64,000 bases of DNA from Shewanella jiangmenensis. GTDB taxonomy: Bacteria; Pseudomonadota; Gammaproteobacteria; Enterobacterales; Shewanellaceae. How positions within the stretch are numbered: position 1 is the first letter of the stretch; every line of letters starts with the position of its first letter. Below are positions 43,494 to 52,865 of the stretch, one piece after another. The DNA lies in the NCBI RefSeq assembly GCF_018596335.1, contig NZ_JAHEPS010000004.1, forward strand, positions 372,001 through 436,000, read 5' to 3'. The notes beneath the pieces were generated by a model. The model searched no databases. It was not told where the DNA came from and saw only the letters and a program-made list of their open reading frames with translations. The translations under genes were made by a program, and so were the position numbers.

Positions 43494-45374
43494 TTGAGCA
43501 GCAGATTTACCTCCATCAGCAGCAAGGTGACCGTGATGATTATCATGGCCAGTTCCCTGTTTGCGCTGCTGACCATGCTCATTCAGCTGCTGTGGAATTA
43601 TCTTGGCGCCGTCGGCAATGCCCGCAATGAAATCCATGGCTACAGCGAGCTTATCCTGCCAACGCTGGCTCAGGCGCTGTGGGATGTTGACCGCTCGCTG
43701 CAGCAGGATTTGCTCTCTGGCATGGAGCAGATGCCCAACGTCGGCAGTGTCGAACTGGCAAGCCGCGATGGGGTTTACATTAAGCTTGGCGGCGAAGCCC
43801 AACTCGGCAGCCAAGCCCAGCCCGGCAGCGAAGCTCAGCGTGGGGGCGAATCGCGGCGTAGCGCCGACGCGGTGGCCGAGCCTGTGGTGCTGGCGGTTAA
43901 CTACGAAGGCGAGCGCATTGCCACCCTCACCATTGCGCTTGACCGCAGCGAGATTTATTCCACCCTGTGGCATCAAATGGTGCCCCTGCTGCTTGGCAAT
44001 GCACTCAAGACGCTCGCGATGGCATTTGTCATCCTCTATTTGCTCAAGCATTTGATCATGAAGCGGTTACTGGCACTATCCAGCTTTGCCGATGCGGTGG
44101 GTTTATCGGAAGGGGCACGGGCGGTGCCGGCGCTTCAGCTTGACCGGAAAAATGATGAAATCGGCCAGGTGGCGTCAGCCCTCGAGGCCATGTATCGCCG
44201 TATTCGCGGCGATTGGGCTCTTATCCGCCAGCAGCAACGTAAACTGGCGCTGCGTGGCCGGGCTCTCAGCCACACGGTGGAGCGTCAGGATGACATGCTT
44301 AAATGGATGGCGCAGGCAAATCAGCTGCTTGCCGAAGTCAGTCTGCGCTTTTTAAAGGCCTCGGCAACCGACTCGGCCGCTGAGCTTGGCTTTTTTACCG
44401 AAAACCTCGGCCAGATGCTCGCCGTAGAGCGGGTTGCCGTGATGGAGTTTGGCGATGGGCGGGTGTCCTATCGCGGCTTCTGGTCGCCGGAGCCTGACGC
44501 CATGCCCGCCAGAGACCTGCTTATCGATAACCTGCCGGCATTGCACCACAAATTTGGCCAGACCCGTACCGTGGTGATTGAGGATGTTGAGCAAATCTGC
44601 GACAGCGATCCGTTGGAATACCGTTATCTTAAGCAGGTTGGTATCACCTCGGTGGCCGGTTTTGCCATCACGGACGGGGATACCTTACTCGGGGTGCTTG
44701 CGGTCAGCAATCTGACGGCGCCGCTTTGCTGGAGCCCCGAAAAGTCGGCCATTCTGACTCAGTTTGCCGCGGCGCTGAACGAGCTGTGGCTGCGGGAGCG
44801 GCGTGAGCAGCGGATGCTTGAACTGCAGCAGGAGCTGATGCGGGTCAACGTAAAACTCGCTGAAGAAGCGGTGACTGATGCGCTGACTGGCCTCAGTAAC
44901 CGCCGCCCCTTTGTCGAGCGCCTGTCGGCGGAGATTTTCCGCACCGGCGCGCTGCTGATGATAGATGTGGACTTTTTCAAGCGTTACAACGACAGCTATG
45001 GCCATCTTGCCGGCGACGATGTGCTTAAGCGGCTGGCGCAATTGTTAAAAGAGACACTGCCGAAAAATGCCCTGCCGGCGCGGATCGGCGGTGAAGAATT
45101 TGCGGTGGTGATCCCGGGCATGGATGCAGAGGCGCTGACCTTGCTGTGCCGGGATTTACTCGATGCGGTGCGGATACTGGCCATTCCTCATCAGGGCTCG
45201 CACCTTGGCCATGTTTCCCTCAGCATAGGCGCGGTTTCTCTTGAACATTGCAGCAGCGTTCGTGATGCCATGGGCAAGGCCGATGCGAGCCTGTATCTGG
45301 CCAAAGAGCAAGGCCGCAACACTGCGGTGGTCAATGGTTCTTTGTCGGTGCTGACTGTCCGTCAGGCAGACTGA
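43494..45374 (+). CDS. Membrane diguanylate cyclase (periplasmic loop, HAMP-like, GAF-like, GGDEF)
   Basis: 626 residues if started at TTG 43494 with AGGTGAGG immediately upstream; the frame is open to 43422 inside the previous gene. TM1 at about 10-35, a periplasmic loop about 40-160, TM2 about 165-190, HAMP-like linker and coiled coil about 190-285, a GAF-like domain about 290-440, and GGDEF about 460-620 with active GGEEF. There is no clear RxxD inhibitory site. The periplasmic loop carries a hexapeptide repeat. Pairing with the upstream binding protein suggests ligand-controlled c-di-GMP synthesis. Confidence 0.85.
   Translation: MSSRFTSISSKVTVMIIMASSLFALLTMLIQLLWNYLGAVGNARNEIHGYSELILPTLAQALWDVDRSLQQDLLSGMEQMPNVGSVELASRDGVYIKLGGEAQLGSQAQPGSEAQRGGESRRSADAVAEPVVLAVNYEGERIATLTIALDRSEIYSTLWHQMVPLLLGNALKTLAMAFVILYLLKHLIMKRLLALSSFADAVGLSEGARAVPALQLDRKNDEIGQVASALEAMYRRIRGDWALIRQQQRKLALRGRALSHTVERQDDMLKWMAQANQLLAEVSLRFLKASATDSAAELGFFTENLGQMLAVERVAVMEFGDGRVSYRGFWSPEPDAMPARDLLIDNLPALHHKFGQTRTVVIEDVEQICDSDPLEYRYLKQVGITSVAGFAITDGDTLLGVLAVSNLTAPLCWSPEKSAILTQFAAALNELWLRERREQRMLELQQELMRVNVKLAEEAVTDALTGLSNRRPFVERLSAEIFRTGALLMIDVDFFKRYNDSYGHLAGDDVLKRLAQLLKETLPKNALPARIGGEEFAVVIPGMDAEALTLLCRDLLDAVRILAIPHQGSHLGHVSLSIGAVSLEHCSSVRDAMGKADASLYLAKEQGRNTAVVNGSLSVLTVRQAD
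43788..43859 (+). repeat. Coding tandem repeat, 18-bp unit x4
   Basis: Four 18-bp units encode GGEAQL, GSQAQP, GSEAQR and GGESRR in the periplasmic loop of the GGDEF protein. The units are degenerate, so the expansion is not recent. Confidence 0.8.
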
Positions 45375-45384
45375 TTGCAAAACC

Positions 45385-45436
45385 CTTTGCTGATGTCCTT
45401 TGCAAATGTTCGCTGCTGATGTCCCTTGCTGATTTC
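45385..45436. repeat. Tandem repeat, 13-bp unit x4
   Basis: Four adjacent copies related to ctttgctgatgtc begin at 45385, 45398, 45411 and 45424. They fill most of the gap between the convergent GGDEF and binding-protein stop codons. Confidence 0.82.
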
Positions 45437-45452
45437 AGGCCGGAATACCCGC

Positions 45453-46253
45453 TCAGGGCTGGGGTTGCTGCAGTTTTTCCTGGTTTATTTCGAGTATCCG
45501 CGCCAGTTCGCCCTGGTTTCTGAGCTTATTGATTTGCTCATCAAAATGGCGCTTAAGCCATTCCCGCTTCGGGCTTTGGGGCGAAATCAGCAGGTAAAAG
45601 GGTTCGCTGGGCGCGCCGATGATGGGGCCTTTGCCAAGCGGCGGAAACGGCTGATTGGGCATCAGAGCCAATTTGGCCGGCAGCAGCTCCAGTCGGTCGA
45701 GGTAAAAGCGGCAGCGCCCGGCACTCAGCACTTCAGAAAGCTGCTTGTAGCTTGCTGTGCGCACCACGTCTGTGCCGCTTGCCAGACCGAAGTGGCTGTA
45801 GTTGTGATCGCCAAGGCCGCAAACCGTGCCAGCGCTGCGTAATTCTTCTGCTGAGGCAACCTCGGTTGGTGCGTCTTTCGTCGAAGCGAGAAAAAAATAG
45901 CCGGGTGTCAGATAATAATAAGGCTCAGATGAGATATAATCCCGCTGCCGCTGCTCGTTCATGGATGCGCTCAGGGCACCATCCACGGCTCCGGTAGTCA
46001 GGGATACAAGACATCGCCGCCATGGAAGGGACACCACCTCATAGGATCCCACCTCAAATACCCGTTTGAGCACATCGATATCGTAACCGGCAAGTTCAGT
46101 GGTTTTGGCATTGCCCTGACGGACAAAATAGTTGAATGGCGGAAACTCGGTTTCCTCGACACAGAAGGTGAGCTTGCCCTCTGCCGCGTCGCATGGCGGC
46201 GCGAGAAGCGTCACAAAGTTGAAAAATGCCAAAAGATATAATGATTTGAACAT
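45453..46253 (-). CDS. Periplasmic solute-binding protein, SBP_bac_3-like
   Basis: 266 residues from ATG 46253 with GGGGGAG upstream; the longer open frame to 46625 runs antisense into the next gene. Signal peptide cut near CDAA (about 23). Marks: LTFCVEETEFPPFNYFV, AGYDIDVLKRVFEVG, LPWRRCLVSLTTGAVDGALSASMNEQR and SSEPYYYLTPGYFF. No transporter genes adjoin. Divergent from the CNNM/CBS gene. Confidence 0.8.
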   Translation of the reverse strand: MFKSLYLLAFFNFVTLLAPPCDAAEGKLTFCVEETEFPPFNYFVRQGNAKTTELAGYDIDVLKRVFEVGSYEVVSLPWRRCLVSLTTGAVDGALSASMNEQRQRDYISSEPYYYLTPGYFFLASTKDAPTEVASAEELRSAGTVCGLGDHNYSHFGLASGTDVVRTASYKQLSEVLSAGRCRFYLDRLELLPAKLALMPNQPFPPLGKGPIIGAPSEPFYLLISPQSPKREWLKRHFDEQINKLRNQGELARILEINQEKLQQPQP

Positions 46254-46334
46254 CGCTCCCCCATCGGCTGTGGCCGACGTACTGAGTATAGCAAGCGATA
46301 GGCGCAGCCGCGCTGATCCACAACGGACGAGAAC

Positions 46335-47636
46335 ATGGGTTTTATAGAGAATATTTTTGTTATCTTGCTGCTGATAAGTGTCAGCTGCTTTTTTTCCATG
46401 TCGGAAATTGCGCTGGCAGCCGCCCGTAAAATCCGCCTGCGCCAACTGGCCGACGAAGGCAATGAGCGCGCCGCCAAGGTATTGGAGCTGCAGGCCCATC
46501 CCGGCAACTTTTTCACCGTGGTGCAAATTGGCCTCAACGCGGTCGCCATCATGGGCGGTATTGTCGGTGAATCGGCCTTTACCCCGCACATCATGGCGCT
46601 GCTGCAAGGCGTTGTGCCCGATCACTGGCTCAGTAAAGTCAGCTTTTTATTATCATTTTTGCTGGTAACCAGCCTGTTTATTCTGCTCGCTGATTTGATG
46701 CCAAAGCGCATTGCGATGGCCATGCCCGAGCGGGTCGCCATGCGTTTGGTCGGCGCAATCACCCTGTGTATTACCGTGCTGCGCCCCTTGGTTTGGCTCT
46801 TCAACGCACTGGCCAACGGTCTGTTTCGCATGCTGCGTATCCCCACCGAACGTAACGATGCCATCACCGAAGATGATATTTATGCGGTGATGGACGCGGG
46901 CGCCGAGGCCGGCGTGCTCGACAAGGGCGAGCAGCAGATGATGGAAAACGTGTTCGAGATGCAGAGCGTGCCGGTGACGTCGGCCATGACTGCCCGCGAA
47001 AGTCTGGTGTTTTTCCGCCAGAACGACACCGAAGATGACATCAAGCGCAAAATTACCCAGGACCCGCACAATCAGTTTCTGGTGTGTGATGGTCTGCTGG
47101 ATTCCATCAAGGGTTATGTGAATTCCACCGATGTGCTTATTCGATTAATCAGCGGTCAGCCCTTGAATCTGAAAGATAATTCGTTGGTGCGCAGCTGTCC
47201 TATTATCCCCGACACCCTGAGCCTTTCTGAGGCGCTGGATTATTTCCGCAACAACCGGGTGGATTTTGCAGTGGTGATGAACGAGTACGCCCTGGTGATT
47301 GGGGTCGTGACCTTCAAAGATCTGCAAAGCGCCGTGATGGGCTCCTGGGTGCTGGCCGAAGGCGAGGAGCAAATCGTCGCCCGCGATGCCTCCTCCTGGC
47401 TGGTGGACGGCGTGACGCCTATCACCGACGTCATGCGCGCCTTTGGCATCGACAGTTTTCCCCAGAGCCAAAACTACGAGACCATCGCCGGTTTCATTAT
47501 GTTTATGCTAAGAAAAATACCGCGCCGCACGGACTTTGTGGTCTATGCCGGTTACAAGTTTGAAGTGGTTGATATCGACTCCTACAAGGTTGATCAGTTG
47601 CTGGTAACCCGGGTCGAGCAGCCGCCGCTGAGCTAA
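46335..47636 (+). CDS. CNNM (DUF21)/CBS-pair/CorC_HlyC transport protein, YtfL-like
   Basis: 433 residues. DUF21 membrane domain about 1-190 (four hydrophobic segments; SCFFSMSEIALAAARKIRLRQLADEGNERAAKVL), a paired CBS domain about 205-335 (VPVTSAMTARESLVFF, NRVDFAVVMNEYALVIGVVTFKDL) and a C-terminal CorC_HlyC domain about 350-430. The family covers Mg2+/Co2+ efflux and other transporters often labelled hemolysins; the closest named relative I recognise is YtfL, linked to polyamine tolerance. Substrate not assignable. Confidence 0.88.
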   Translation: MGFIENIFVILLLISVSCFFSMSEIALAAARKIRLRQLADEGNERAAKVLELQAHPGNFFTVVQIGLNAVAIMGGIVGESAFTPHIMALLQGVVPDHWLSKVSFLLSFLLVTSLFILLADLMPKRIAMAMPERVAMRLVGAITLCITVLRPLVWLFNALANGLFRMLRIPTERNDAITEDDIYAVMDAGAEAGVLDKGEQQMMENVFEMQSVPVTSAMTARESLVFFRQNDTEDDIKRKITQDPHNQFLVCDGLLDSIKGYVNSTDVLIRLISGQPLNLKDNSLVRSCPIIPDTLSLSEALDYFRNNRVDFAVVMNEYALVIGVVTFKDLQSAVMGSWVLAEGEEQIVARDASSWLVDGVTPITDVMRAFGIDSFPQSQNYETIAGFIMFMLRKIPRRTDFVVYAGYKFEVVDIDSYKVDQLLVTRVEQPPLS

Positions 47637-47670
47637 TCCCAGCTCAAAGCCAGGCCAAAGTGCAAAGCCG

Positions 47671-47718
47671 GGCGAAAAGTAAGGCGAAAAGTAGGGCGAA
47701 AAGTAGGGTAAAAAGCCA
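47671..47718. repeat. Tandem repeat, 12-bp unit x4
   Basis: Units ggcgaaaagtaa, ggcgaaaagtag, ggcgaaaagtag and ggtaaaaagcca start at 47671, 47683, 47695 and 47707, between the CNNM gene stop and its terminator. Confidence 0.87.
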
Positions 47719-47758
47719 GGCGCAAAACTAAGCTGCGCCGGATGTCCGGACTCAAGCG

Positions 47759-47793
47759 AAAAAGCCGCGAAGCTATTAATGGCTCGCGGCTTT
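47759..47793. terminator. Bidirectional intrinsic terminator
   Basis: AAAGCCGCGA / TCGCGGCTTT over a 13-nt loop with A-rich and T-rich flanks, between the CNNM gene and the convergent ilvY. Confidence 0.85.
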
Positions 47794-47825
47794 CTTATTT
47801 GTAAAAAGCTTTATTTCTTCAAAGC

Positions 47826-48704
47826 TTATTGGTCGATACAGTCGAGAAAGGCGGCAATCAGCGGGTCATCCAGCCGTTTACCTTTGCAGCAGCAGCCAAG
47901 CTCAAACGGCGCTATCGGCACGGGGCTTGGAATAAGCGCAATCCGGTCGCGCACCGGGCTGTGCTGGATCACCACTTCCGGAGTGATGCTCACCCCGCAG
48001 CCGAGCGCCACCATGGAGACAATCGCCTCGTGGCCCGACACCTTGGCGTAAATATTCGGATTAATGCCCATGGCGCGAAACCAGGCATCGGCGCGACGCC
48101 TCCCTGGGCCATGCTCTTGTAAAATAAAGGGTAATCTGTCCCACTGGATGCTGGCTTCTGCCAATAGCTCCTTGGCGCGGCAATGTACCTGGGGCGCTAT
48201 CAGGGTCAGTGGAATGGTTTCAATCGGCGCAAAATGCAGGTTTTCCGGAAAGGATTCCGGCAGCGCCGCAATGGCGATGTCGGCGCGGTTTTGCTGCACT
48301 TCGCTGACCGCGTGGGCGGCATCGCCGGTGCTGAGCACGATTTCGACCAACGGATGCTCGCGGCGGAATTTATCCAGCATCTTGGGCAGGTGGCTGTAGG
48401 CTGCCGTGACCGAGCAGTAGAGATTCAGGCGGCCCTTGAGCTGCAGTTGATTGGGGTCGATGCGGCTTCTGAGCTGCTCCCAGCCGTTGACTGTGTCCTG
48501 GGCAAACTGACGAAATTCCACCCCGGCCGGCGTGAGGCTGACGCTGCGGTTATCGCGCTCAAACAGCCGGGTGCCGGCGTCTTCTTCCAGTCGCTGCATG
48601 GCGCGGCTTAAGGTTGAGGGGCTGACATGCATCTGCTCGGCGGTGCGGGCAAACTGCAGGGTGTCACACAGGCTCAGGAACAACTTGATTTCTCTGATAT
48701 CCAC
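47826..48704 (-). CDS. ilvY: LysR-type activator IlvY
   Basis: 292 residues. N-terminal HTH (FARTAEQMHVSPSTLSRAMQRLEEDAGTRLFERDNRSVSLTPAG) and a LysR effector domain containing GHEAIVSMVALGCGVSITPEVV. It is divergent from ilvC with an inverted repeat between the genes, exactly the E. coli layout. IlvY activates ilvC when 2-acetolactate or 2-aceto-2-hydroxybutyrate accumulates. Confidence 0.93.
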   Translation of the reverse strand: MDIREIKLFLSLCDTLQFARTAEQMHVSPSTLSRAMQRLEEDAGTRLFERDNRSVSLTPAGVEFRQFAQDTVNGWEQLRSRIDPNQLQLKGRLNLYCSVTAAYSHLPKMLDKFRREHPLVEIVLSTGDAAHAVSEVQQNRADIAIAALPESFPENLHFAPIETIPLTLIAPQVHCRAKELLAEASIQWDRLPFILQEHGPGRRRADAWFRAMGINPNIYAKVSGHEAIVSMVALGCGVSITPEVVIQHSPVRDRIALIPSPVPIAPFELGCCCKGKRLDDPLIAAFLDCIDQ

Positions 48705-48739
48705 ACTGACCTCGACGTCCGGATTAGGCTGGTTTCACG

Positions 48740-48785
48740 TTGCTAAAAGTGAAATGTTAGATTTCGTATATATCATTTTGAGCAA
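48740..48785. promoter_or_regulatory. Candidate IlvY operator between ilvY and ilvC
   Basis: TTGCTAAAAGTGA (48740-48752) and TCATTTTGAGCAA (48773-48785) are inverted copies matching at 11 of 13 bases, centred near 48762. It lies 36 bp before the ilvY start and about 100 bp before ilvC, suited to control of both. Confidence 0.7.
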
Positions 48786-48887
48786 TGCTAACCCTCCGCT
48801 ATAGTGATTTCAATCACAATCGACGAGCCCTTTCGCAGGCATGCTGATTGTTTGAACCCAATTAACGAAGGATAAGTGGTATTCACT

Positions 48888-50369
48888 ATGGCTAACTACT
48901 TTAACTCATTGAATTTACGTCAGCAGCTGGCGCAGTTGAGCCAGTGCCGTTTTATGGACCGCAGCGAGTTCGCCAAGGGCTGTGACTACATCAAGGGCTG
49001 GAATATCGTTATCCTCGGCTGTGGTGCCCAGGGTCTGAACCAGGGCCTGAACATGCGCGACTCCGGTCTGAATATCTCCTATGCCCTGCGCGCCGAAGCG
49101 ATTGCCGAAAAGCGTGCTTCCTGGAAAAAAGCCACCGATAACGGCTTTAAGGTTGGCACCTTTGAAGAGCTGATCCCAACTGCCGATCTGGTACTGAACC
49201 TGACCCCGGACAAACAGCACTCCAACGTAGTTAACACTGTGATGCCGCTGATGAAACAGGGTGCGACTCTGGCCTATTCTCACGGTTTCAACATAGTGGA
49301 AGAAGGCATGCAGGTTCGCCCAGATATCACGGTTGTGATGGTGGCGCCCAAGTGCCCGGGCACCGAAGTGCGTGAAGAATACAAGCGTGGTTTTGGTGTT
49401 CCTACCCTGATTGCGGTTCACCCGGAGAACGATCCACGCGGTGACGGCCTCGAGATTGCCAAGGCTTACGCCAGTGCCACCGGCGGCGACCGTGCCGGCG
49501 TGCTGCACTCGTCATTCATCGCCGAAGTGAAATCGGATCTGATGGGCGAGCAAACCATCCTGTGTGGCATGCTGCAAACCTCTGCCATCCTTGGTTACGA
49601 GAAAATGGTGGCCGACGGTGTTGAGCCTGGCTATGCCGCCAAGCTTATCCAGCAGGGGCTGGAGACCATCACCGAAGCGCTCAAGCACGGTGGTATAACC
49701 AACATGATGGACCGCCTGTCTAACCCAGCCAAGATCAAAGCCTTTGATATGGCTGAAGAATTGAAAGGCATTCTGGCGCCATTGTTTGAAAAGCACATGG
49801 ACGACATCATCAGCGGTGAATTCTCCCGCACCATGATGGCCGACTGGGCCAACGACGATGCCAACCTGCTGCGCTGGCGCGCCGAAACCAACGAGACCGC
49901 GTTTGAGAATGCGCCGCACAGCGACGAGCATATCGACGAGCAGGCCTACTTCGACAAGGGCATCTTCCTGGTGGCCATGATTAAGGCCGGTGTAGAGCTG
50001 GCGTTCGATACCATGGTTGCGGCCGGTATCATCGAAGAATCAGCCTATTACGAGTCGCTGCACGAAACACCGCTCATCGCCAACACCATCGCCCGCAAGC
50101 GTTTGTACGAGATGAACGTGGTGATTTCCGATACCGCCGAGTACGGCTGCTATCTGTTCAACCACGCTGCGGTACCGCTGCTGCGTGACTACGTAAAAGC
50201 CATGCCGGCGGAATTCCTCGGCGCTGGCCTGAAAGACAATGGTAATGGCGTTGATAATCAGCGTCTTATCGAAGTTAACCGCGCTATCCGTTCTACCGCC
50301 GTTGAGTTTATCGGCGAAGAGCTGCGCGGTTACATGAAAGACATGAAGCGCATCAGCGCTGCCCAGTAA
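48888..50369 (+). CDS. ilvC: Ketol-acid reductoisomerase (class II, NADP+)
   Basis: 493 residues from ATG 48888, matching the MANYFN-LNLRQQL start of E. coli IlvC; a GTG at 48876 is nearer to AAGGATAAG but unsupported by homology. Long (class II) form with a duplicated knotted domain. Marks: [21 protein letters not shown] (NADPH), [20 protein letters not shown], and Mg-ligand region [16 protein letters not shown]. It converts acetolactate to dihydroxyisovalerate. Confidence 0.96.
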   Translation: MANYFNSLNLRQQLAQLSQCRFMDRSEFAKGCDYIKGWNIVILGCGAQGLNQGLNMRDSGLNISYALRAEAIAEKRASWKKATDNGFKVGTFEELIPTADLVLNLTPDKQHSNVVNTVMPLMKQGATLAYSHGFNIVEEGMQVRPDITVVMVAPKCPGTEVREEYKRGFGVPTLIAVHPENDPRGDGLEIAKAYASATGGDRAGVLHSSFIAEVKSDLMGEQTILCGMLQTSAILGYEKMVADGVEPGYAAKLIQQGLETITEALKHGGITNMMDRLSNPAKIKAFDMAEELKGILAPLFEKHMDDIISGEFSRTMMADWANDDANLLRWRAETNETAFENAPHSDEHIDEQAYFDKGIFLVAMIKAGVELAFDTMVAAGIIEESAYYESLHETPLIANTIARKRLYEMNVVISDTAEYGCYLFNHAAVPLLRDYVKAMPAEFLGAGLKDNGNGVDNQRLIEVNRAIRSTAVEFIGEELRGYMKDMKRISAAQ

Positions 50370-50688
50370 CAATGGGCATGGCCGGGCTGCTCAGGGAGCC
50401 AGCAGTCCGGCAGCAACAAATGCAATAATATCAATCCATTAATCTGGTTGATATGACAACAGTTGTGTTGAGTGGTCACAACTGACGCTGGTCGAAAGAC
50501 CTGAGCTTGTGGCCAAGCTCGATACTGTTTCTGTTGTTGTTTGCATTGTCTCGGCAGGGATGCTGAATCTTTTTTGGAATGCAAATTTTCTGTTGTAAAG
50601 CCCGCAAGCTTTGTGCTAATTCTTAAAGCTCGCTGAAAAAGGCGACAATCAGAAACGATTACGCAATATTTTAAGGACTCTGTCGAAC
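50370..50688. other. Intergenic region (319 bp) between ilvC and the ilvL leader
   Basis: Contains three inverted repeats: GCCGGGCTGCT / AGCAGTCCGGC (50381-50411, a likely weak terminator of ilvC, no T-tract), AGTTGTG / CACAACT (50461-50483), and GAGCTT / AAGCTC (50503-50520). The AT-rich end (about 50580-50670) should hold the ilvLGMDA promoter. No coding gene is seen. A small RNA cannot be excluded. Confidence 0.5.
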
Positions 50689-50775
50689 GTGTTTAACCTG
50701 GCTGCCAAGCTCCTTCTCGTGATTATTACCGTAGTGATTATTAAGTCACAGCGGGGGCGGCGCTTGGCAAACTGA
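50689..50775 (+). CDS. ilvL: ilv operon leader peptide
   Basis: 28 codons starting with GTG, with AAGGA 11 bases upstream. After N-terminal FNLAAK comes [11 protein letters not shown]: ten of eleven consecutive residues are Leu, Val or Ile. It ends RRLAN-stop, 27 bp before a terminator hairpin and 127 bp before ilvG. This is the classical layout of a branched-chain amino acid attenuator: ribosome stalling at the control codons would prevent the terminator from forming. Confidence 0.9.
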   Translation: MFNLAAKLLLVIITVVIIKSQRGRRLAN

Positions 50776-50802
50776 CAGACCTAATACCAGGAAAGAAGTT
50801 GC

Positions 50803-50838
50803 AGAAACCCCCCGCTCCTCAAGGACCGGGGGGTTTCT
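50803..50838 (+). terminator. Attenuator terminator of the ilvLGMDA operon
   Basis: AGAAACCCCCCG / CGGGGGGTTTCT, a 12-bp perfect stem; the loop CTCCTCAAGGAC has its own short TCCT/AGGA pairing. Followed by TCGTTTC. Placed just after the leader peptide. Confidence 0.88.
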
Positions 50839-50902
50839 CGTTTCAGGGCTTATAAAAATCTTACGGCAGACGGGCATGGCAAAGAATTTGATGGAAGGAC
50901 AG

Positions 50903-52561
50903 ATGATGAGAGGCGCAGACGCAGTCATCAAGGTATTGGCCGCCCACGGGGTGACCACGGTATTTGGCTATCCGGGCGGCGCCATCATGCCCATCTACGA
51001 CGCGCTTTACGGCAGTGAAGTCGAGCACACCCTGTGCCGCCACGAGCAGGGTGCCGGCTTCGCTGCCGTGGGCTATGCCCGCGCCAGCGGCAAGACCGGC
51101 GTGTGTTTCGCCACCTCTGGCCCCGGTGCCACCAACCTCATCACCGCCCTTGCCGATGCGCTGCTGGATTCAGTGCCTGTGGTTGCCATCACAGGTCAGG
51201 TGTCCACCTCGGTTATCGGCACCGACGCCTTTCAGGAAATCGATGTGCTCGGCATGAGCCTGTCCTGCACCAAGCACAGCTTTATGGTGCAAAGTGTGGA
51301 AGAGTTGGTGCCCACCCTGTACCGCGCCTTTGAGCTTGCCGCCTCCGGTCGTCCCGGCCCTGTGCTGGTGGATATCCCCAAAGACGTGCAGATAGCCCAG
51401 CTTGAATACCGCGCCCCGCTGATAGCCGTTGCCGACGAGCCCGAAGTCCGTGATGCCGATATCGACGCCGCCCGCGCCCTGCTTGCCGCTGCCAAAAAGC
51501 CGATGCTGTATGTGGGCGGCGGTGTGGGGATGGCCGGAGCCACTTCGCAGCTGCGCCGTTTTATCGAGGCGACCCGCATGCCATCGGTCGCTACCCTCAA
51601 GGGACTTGGCACCATAGCCCATGGTACCCCGGGATACCTTGGTATGCTCGGCATGCACGGCGGTAAGGCCGCCAACCTTGCGGTGCAGGAATGTGATTTG
51701 CTCATGGTGGTGGGTGCCCGTTTTGATGACCGCGTCACCGGCCGTCTGGCCTCATTTGCCCCCAATGCCAAGGTGCTGCATCTGGACATAGATGCCGCCG
51801 AGCTTGGCAAGCTGCGCCGCCCCGATGTGGCCATCGCCGCCGAGCTTCGCGCCGTGCTGCCGCGGCTTGAAATGCCGCTAGACATCGCGTTGTGGTGCGC
51901 CGAGGTCGATGCGCTCGAAAAGGCCCATCGCTGGGACTATAACCACCCGGGCAGCCTTATCTACGCGCCGGCCATGCTGCGCCGTTTGGCAAACAAACTG
52001 CCGGAAGACAGCGTGGTGAGCTGCGATGTGGGTCAGCACCAGATGTGGGTTGCCCAGCATATGCATTTCCGTCGCCCCGAAGATCATTTATCCAGCGCTG
52101 GCCTTGGCACCATGGGTTTTGGCCTGCCAGCGGCCATCGGCGCCCAGATGGCGCGCCCCGATGCCACAGTGGTAGCTGTGTCCGGCGATGGTTCGTTCAT
52201 GATGAACGTGCAGGAGCTTACCACCATCAAGCGTCGTAAGCTGCCGGTGAAAATCCTGCTTATCGACAATCAGCGTCTTGGCATGGTGAAGCAGTGGCAA
52301 CAGCTGTTTTTTGAAGAGCGCTACAGCGAGACCAATCTGTCCGACAACCCGGACTTTGTCACCCTGGCTTCTGCCTTCGACATTCCCGGCCGCACCATTT
52401 TTGCCGCCGAAGAAGTGGAAGAAGCCCTGAATGAAATGCTCACCTGCAACGGGCCATTCCTGCTGCATGTGGCAATTGATGATGCCTTTAACGTCTGGCC
52501 TCTGGTACCGCCGGGAGCCTCCAACAGCGATATGATGGAAGAAATGGAGAGAAGCACATGA
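50903..52561 (+). CDS. ilvG: Acetolactate synthase II large subunit
   Basis: 552 residues from ATG 50903, which has GGAAGG five bases upstream; the frame is open to 50876. ThDP enzyme: [38 protein letters not shown] (catalytic Glu), [10 protein letters not shown], and ThDP-binding [14 protein letters not shown]. Full-length and uninterrupted, unlike the frameshifted ilvG of E. coli K-12. It makes acetolactate or acetohydroxybutyrate with IlvM, whose ATG overlaps its stop. Confidence 0.95.
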   Translation: MMRGADAVIKVLAAHGVTTVFGYPGGAIMPIYDALYGSEVEHTLCRHEQGAGFAAVGYARASGKTGVCFATSGPGATNLITALADALLDSVPVVAITGQVSTSVIGTDAFQEIDVLGMSLSCTKHSFMVQSVEELVPTLYRAFELAASGRPGPVLVDIPKDVQIAQLEYRAPLIAVADEPEVRDADIDAARALLAAAKKPMLYVGGGVGMAGATSQLRRFIEATRMPSVATLKGLGTIAHGTPGYLGMLGMHGGKAANLAVQECDLLMVVGARFDDRVTGRLASFAPNAKVLHLDIDAAELGKLRRPDVAIAAELRAVLPRLEMPLDIALWCAEVDALEKAHRWDYNHPGSLIYAPAMLRRLANKLPEDSVVSCDVGQHQMWVAQHMHFRRPEDHLSSAGLGTMGFGLPAAIGAQMARPDATVVAVSGDGSFMMNVQELTTIKRRKLPVKILLIDNQRLGMVKQWQQLFFEERYSETNLSDNPDFVTLASAFDIPGRTIFAAEEVEEALNEMLTCNGPFLLHVAIDDAFNVWPLVPPGASNSDMMEEMERST

Positions 52562-52809
52562 ACCATAATCTGGAAGTCACCATGGCCCAGCGTCCCGAAG
52601 TGGTTGAGCGTGTGCTGCGCGTTGTGCGCCACCGTGGCTTTACCCTGACCCACATGAATATGCGTCTGGGTGAGGGCAGTGTGTCACTGTCGCTGTCGGT
52701 CTCGAGCGAGCGGGCAATTGAGTTACTCAGTAACCAGCTCACCAAGCTGGTGGATGTGACCGGCTGCCATGTACTGCCGCAGCCCATGTCACAGTCAGCC
52801 AGCGCCTGA
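52558..52809 (+). CDS. ilvM: Acetolactate synthase II small subunit
   Basis: 83 residues with one ACT domain ([31 protein letters not shown]). ATGA overlap with ilvG shows translational coupling and equal production. In AHAS II this subunit stabilises the enzyme and gives little valine inhibition. Confidence 0.93.
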   Translation: MNHNLEVTMAQRPEVVERVLRVVRHRGFTLTHMNMRLGEGSVSLSLSVSSERAIELLSNQLTKLVDVTGCHVLPQPMSQSASA

Positions 52810-52865
52810 TGCTGCAAACTGTATTCTGTTTCCAACAAAAATTTTAAAAATCATAGGAAGTTACA

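Noticed and set aside
50903-52561. Possible ilvG frameshift as in E. coli K-12
   Set aside because: The reading frame is continuous for 552 codons with all motifs and an ATGA junction to ilvM.
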